NCBI RefSeq assembly: GCF_037975245.1
Contig: NC_092572.1
Location: 23,230,489-23,294,488, forward strand
DNA from: Apostichopus japonicus
Taxonomy: Eukaryota; Echinodermata; Holothuroidea; Aspidochirotida; Stichopodidae
Direction of reading: 5' to 3'
Length of the DNA stretch: 64,000 nucleotides
Shown here: positions 53,482 through 64,000 of the stretch, in pieces
Layout: the number at the start of each line of letters is the position of its first letter
How positions within the stretch are numbered: the stretch's first letter is position 1
Notes under the pieces: generated by a model
The model's input: only the letters and a program-made list of their open reading frames with translations
Databases searched by the model: none
What the model was told of the DNA's origin: nothing
Made by a program: the position numbers and the translations under genes

Positions 53482-53731
53482 TTAAGCCCGGGTCACATCT
53501 ACGCGATTCAACACGCGATTCAACTCACAATACAATTGAAAGTTGAATCGCGTAGTAAGACACGGGTATCAATTTGTTGCGCAATAAAAGTTGCGCCGTC
53601 GATTTGGGTTGATTTGCAATAGAGCAATGTCCTAATCAGCGCAACTTCTCAGAAGCAACTTTTCTGATTCGCGTGATTTTAGTTGCGAGTTGAATCGCGT
53701 GTTGAATCGCGCAGATGTGACCCGGGCTTAA
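53482..53731. mobile_element. Palindromic TTAA-flanked MITE, 250 bp
   Basis: TTAA at 53,482 and 53,728 bounds long inverted arms: TTAAGCCCGGGTCACATCTA, then CGCGATTCAACACGCGATTC, and the complement on the right. The arms are about 45 bp. It lies 100 bp beyond the stop codon of SUR-like gene 2, so it may be transcribed in that gene's 3' UTR. Confidence 0.85.
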
Positions 53732-53832
53732 GTTTCATCATCGATTGTCTTTTCTCTGCGGGGCCATTCTTAACCAATCACTGTCTACGACAAGGCGGCA
53801 CACAACCAGCCAATCTATGACCTTGCTCATAA

Positions 53833-63132
<9,300 letters not shown>

Positions 63133-63204
63133 CTGTTAACACAAGAAGAGAAGACGAGAAATGGAATAGTTGAAATGGTTTAATCTTGAATCAGCCGATA
63201 TACC

Positions 63205-63298
63205 CATAGCTGGTACAGCAACTACTGCTCATGTATCACAACCGTGCATCAGTAATTACTACTTTGTGTTCGTAACACGGTAACATGTGTTACAGGTG
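63205..63298. repeat. Repeat left copy (TAGCTGGTACAGCAACTACTG)
   Basis: This 90-bp segment matches 63,588-63,675, including CAGTAATTACTACTTTGT and TGTGTTACAGG. It breaks off after the last motif. Confidence 0.75.
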
Positions 63299-63554
63299 GC
63301 ACTGTAACAACTGCAAAGCTTTTATCGTGTCCCCATGTAAGACAAAGAACTGCGCGACTGGACAAGGAGTCTATGAAGATGAGAATGCCTACGAGATGAA
63401 GTATAGGAGGTACGGTACCGCTTCATTCCAGTTCACAACTCTCTTTAGATTACGCCAATTCGTCATGCCGAGAACGAAGAAAGGCCATGTTCGAGTCTAT
63501 CCCTATAGGCCAGATACTTATAGCATGAAACGACTAGATACGACTTCATTTTAG
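63299..63554 (+). other. Unrecognised open segment with Cys pairs
   Basis: An open frame from 63,285 reads WHCNNCKAF, CKTKNCATG, then a Tyr-rich part (EDENAYEMKYRRYG), ending at 63,554. It starts next to the repeat at 63,298 and lies antisense in the expected intron 21 of SUR-like gene 2. It has no similarity I recognise; it could be chance, an exon of another gene or inserted DNA. Confidence 0.2.
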
Positions 63555-63585
63555 AATCGCGTATTAATGAACTCGCACTAAATTG

Positions 63586-63712
63586 TTGGTACAGCAACTA
63601 CTGTTCATGTCCAACAACAGTGCAATCAGTAATTACTACTTTGTCTTCGTAACATGTGTAACCTGTGTTACAGGACATGAACGGTATAGTTACTGTACCA
63701 GCTATGAATACA
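63586..63712. mobile_element. Small MITE-like element, right copy
   Basis: TTGGTACAGCAACTACTGTT, then CATGTCC at the left, is answered by GGACATGAACGGTATAGTTA and CTGTACCAGCT at the right, so the ends are inverted. It is about 125 bp. Confidence 0.65.
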
Positions 63713-64000
63713 TTTAAAAGACGATATGTTTTACATCTGTGTCTATCGAAGACAATACTATAAAGATTAACTAACACGAATCTAAATTTTAAATAAATTA
63801 TGTTTATGTGTGATCCTGAATACTCCTCGCAATTATGGTTGTATTTCCATTTATCCCACCTTAAAAATACCCATTTTAGTCAATCTTGCTCCATCTCTTC
63901 ACTCCCCTTTCACTACACTTAACGGATTAATACATATACTTGGGTGCATGATCCGTTTAACCCAATCCCTTAATCAAAAATCAGTGTTTGGGCTTTTTTT
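63713..64000. other. Right edge, nothing recognised
   Basis: AT-rich sequence. The exon 21 counterpart of SUR-like gene 2 was looked for on the minus strand and not found before the window ends. Confidence 0.5.

Overview
This is animal nuclear DNA: long introns with GT-AG borders, small exons, tRNA-derived SINEs, MITEs, hAT-like elements, microsatellites and no operons. Protein similarity and repeat style suggest a marine invertebrate deuterostome, most likely an echinoderm. That placement is inference; no diagnostic locus is present. LAYOUT. (1) 1-17,994, minus strand: the 5' part of a POU class 2 (Oct-1/Oct-2-like) transcription factor gene. Seven coding exons can be joined without a phase conflict, giving about 305 residues of glutamine-rich activation region. 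The POU domains must lie beyond the left edge. (2) 18,000-24,772: no gene recognised; it holds a TTAA-flanked MITE, a 1.3-kb hAT-like element and a third, long-TIR MITE. (3) 24,773-52,003, plus strand: a complete ABCC-type ABC transporter gene of the sulfonylurea receptor (SUR, ABCC8/9) type. Reading 32 exons by eye gives one open frame of 1,579 codons plus stop, almost the length I recall for mammalian SUR1 (about 1,580). Order: TMD0, L0 linker, TMD1, NBD1, linker, TMD2, NBD2. NBD1 lacks several catalytic-site residues, NBD2 keeps them, and the linker after NBD1 is strikingly histidine-rich. (4) 52,004-53,832: short intergenic gap with a palindromic MITE. (5) 53,833-63,132, minus strand, running off the right edge: the 3' part of a second SUR-like gene, convergent with the first. 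Its 11 visible exons match exons 22-32 of the first gene; the ten internal ones have identical length and phase, so the two are duplicates in inverted orientation. HOW THE GENES RELATE. The SUR-like pair is a local gene family. By homology, SURs are regulatory ABC proteins that partner Kir6 potassium channels, but no Kir6 gene is visible here. The POU2F gene is divergent from the first SUR-like gene and separated from it by 6.8 kb; nothing in the sequence shows shared control. The rest is intron and intergenic DNA full of mobile elements, including a nested set at 40.7-42.2 kb and several hAT-like insertions with exact 8-bp target duplications. No wholly new gene system was found. The best leads are the inverted SUR-like pair, the histidine-rich linker, the degenerate NBD1, and an octamer-bearing minisatellite inside the Oct-like gene. 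All exon calls are manual and no transcript evidence was available.
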